Positions 63,095 to 64,000 of a stretch of 64,000 bases of DNA are shown here, in pieces. The stretch lies in NCBI RefSeq assembly GCF_019799905.1, contig NZ_JABGCI010000001.1:1178001-1242000 (forward strand), written 5' to 3'. Positions within the stretch are counted from its first letter, which is position 1, and each line of letters begins with the position of its first letter. Below the pieces are notes generated by a model. That model was not told where the DNA came from. It did no database searches and saw only the letters and a list, made by a program, of their open reading frames with translations. Source of the DNA: Trujillonella endophytica (lineage in GTDB: Bacteria > Actinomycetota > Actinomycetes > Mycobacteriales > Geodermatophilaceae). A program made the translations under genes and the position numbers.

Positions 63095-64000
63095 TTGGCG
63101 CAGGACGTGGAGGACGGGGTCTTCGGCCGGCGCCTGCGGCTGCGGACGACCGGGCTGCTCATGCTGGTCACCCTCGTCGCCTTCGAGACGATGGCCGTGG
63201 GGACGGCGATGCCGACCGCCGTGGCCGAGCTGGACGGCCTGGCCTGGTACGGCTGGCCGTTCTCCGCGTTCCTCGTGGCCTCACTGGTGGGCATGGTGGT
63301 CGGCGGCGACCTGGGCGACCGCCGCGGTCCCCGGACGGCCCTGCTGGCCGGGGTCTCGGTCTTCGCCGCCGGGCTGCTGACCGCGGGCCTGGCCGGCTCC
63401 ATGGCGGTGCTGGTCGGCGGCCGTGCGGTCCAGGGACTGGGCTCCGGCCTGATCGGGGTCTCGCTGTACGTGGCCGCCGGCCGTGCCTATCCGGCGCGGG
63501 CGCGGCCGGCGCTGTTCGGCGCGTTCTCCACCGCGTGGGTGGTGCCCTCGCTCGTCGGGCCGCTGGTCTCCGGGCTGGTCACGACCCACCTCTCCTGGCG
63601 GCTGGTCTTCCTGGGTCTCCTCCCGCTGGTGCTGGCCGGCCTGGTGCTGGTGCTGCCGGCGCTCCGCGCGCTGCCCGCCGCGGACGGGACGGCGCCGCCG
63701 GACCCGGCCCGGCGTTGGTGGGCGGGGCTCGCCGGGCTGGGCATCGCCGCACTGCAGTACGCCGGTCAGCGGCTGGACGGGCTCGCGGTGCTCCTCGCGG
63801 TCGCCGGGCTGGTCGCCGTCGTCGTCGGGCTGCGCCCGCTGCTCCCTGCCGGGACGGCGCGCGCAGCCCGCGGGCTGCCCACCGTCGTGGCCTCCCGCGG
63901 GCTGCTGGCCGGCGCCTTCTTCGGCGTCGACGCGCTGCTGCCCCTGACGCTGACGGAGCTGCACGGGTACAGCCCGGTCGCGGCCGGGATCCCGCTCACC
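63095..64000 (+). CDS. MFS transporter, 3' end cut by window
   Basis: At least 302 residues, open to the window edge. Membrane helices begin at about residue 23 ([20 protein letters not shown]). The inter-helix 2-3 motif is [17 protein letters not shown] and the motif of drug/H+ antiporters appears as [19 protein letters not shown]. This suggests a 12- or 14-helix exporter of the DHA group; the substrate is unknown. The start is uncertain: TTG at 63095 with GGAGG 4 nt upstream, or GTG at 63107. Confidence 0.75.
   Translation, partial: MAQDVEDGVFGRRLRLRTTGLLMLVTLVAFETMAVGTAMPTAVAELDGLAWYGWPFSAFLVASLVGMVVGGDLGDRRGPRTALLAGVSVFAAGLLTAGLAGSMAVLVGGRAVQGLGSGLIGVSLYVAAGRAYPARARPALFGAFSTAWVVPSLVGPLVSGLVTTHLSWRLVFLGLLPLVLAGLVLVLPALRALPAADGTAPPDPARRWWAGLAGLGIAALQYAGQRLDGLAVLLAVAGLVAVVVGLRPLLPAGTARAARGLPTVVASRGLLAGAFFGVDALLPLTLTELHGYSPVAAGIPLT

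Overview
This is a very GC-rich, gene-dense stretch of an actinobacterial chromosome. There is no sign of plasmid, phage or IS sequence, and no rRNA, tRNA or CRISPR array. GTG starts, 1-4 nt stop/start overlaps and a mycobacteria-like ATP synthase fit a high-GC actinobacterium. The gene set and the intergenic repeats suggest Geodermatophilaceae/Frankineae (Blastococcus, Geodermatophilus, Modestobacter); that placement is inference. From family knowledge, the backbone is colinear with Mycobacterium tuberculosis Rv1302-Rv1328: wecA, a small membrane protein, atpBEFHAGDC, a DUF2550 protein, the cobalamin adenosyltransferase, murA, nucS, an acyl-CoA epimerase, a thiolase, a TPR-thioredoxin, glgB/glgE and divergent glgP.

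Layout. 1-9.9 kb: end of wecA, then the F1Fo ATP synthase operon, with atpC set apart by a 258-bp hairpin-rich gap. 9.9-18.8 kb: cobalamin adenosyltransferase, murA (Asp in place of the catalytic Cys), B12-dependent ethylmalonyl-CoA mutase, a GAF-GGDEF protein, a crotonase, a NUDIX protein, a lipoprotein and NucS. 18.8-28.8 kb: a VOC/AraC divergent pair, a double-module 3-hydroxyacyl-CoA dehydrogenase, a class F sortase with a DUF4397 surface protein, a DivIVA-like coiled coil, crotonyl-CoA carboxylase/reductase and a PhyH oxygenase. 28.8-34.3 kb: epimerase, thiolase, MeaB, an FAD oxidoreductase and a TPR-thioredoxin. 34.3-37.2 kb: two tandem paralogous zinc-metallopeptidase lipoproteins. 37.3-51.7 kb: alpha-glucan metabolism (glgE-treS-mak-glgB operon, glgP, an FHA protein, glgX). 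51.7-64 kb: an ABC ATPase, enoyl-CoA hydratase, a four-gene uptake ABC operon, a Ser/Thr kinase with beta-propeller sensor, a PLP enzyme, etfBA and the start of an MFS transporter.

Functionally, most steps of an ethylmalonyl-CoA / short-chain acyl-CoA route lie here: thiolase, 3-hydroxyacyl-CoA dehydrogenase, enoyl-CoA hydratase, Ccr, epimerase, mutase, its MeaB chaperone, the AdoCbl-making adenosyltransferase and the electron acceptor EtfBA. Four of these loci (mutase, dehydrogenase, ccr, etfBA) share a GTTAC-N6-GTAAC palindrome in front of the gene, which suggests one regulon under one repressor.

The other notable non-coding signal is a dispersed intergenic repeat of about 55-60 bp. Its hairpin arms differ between copies but stay complementary within each copy, and most copies begin directly after a stop codon. 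Many genes also show a TANNNT box 6-9 nt before the start codon, which implies widespread leaderless transcription.
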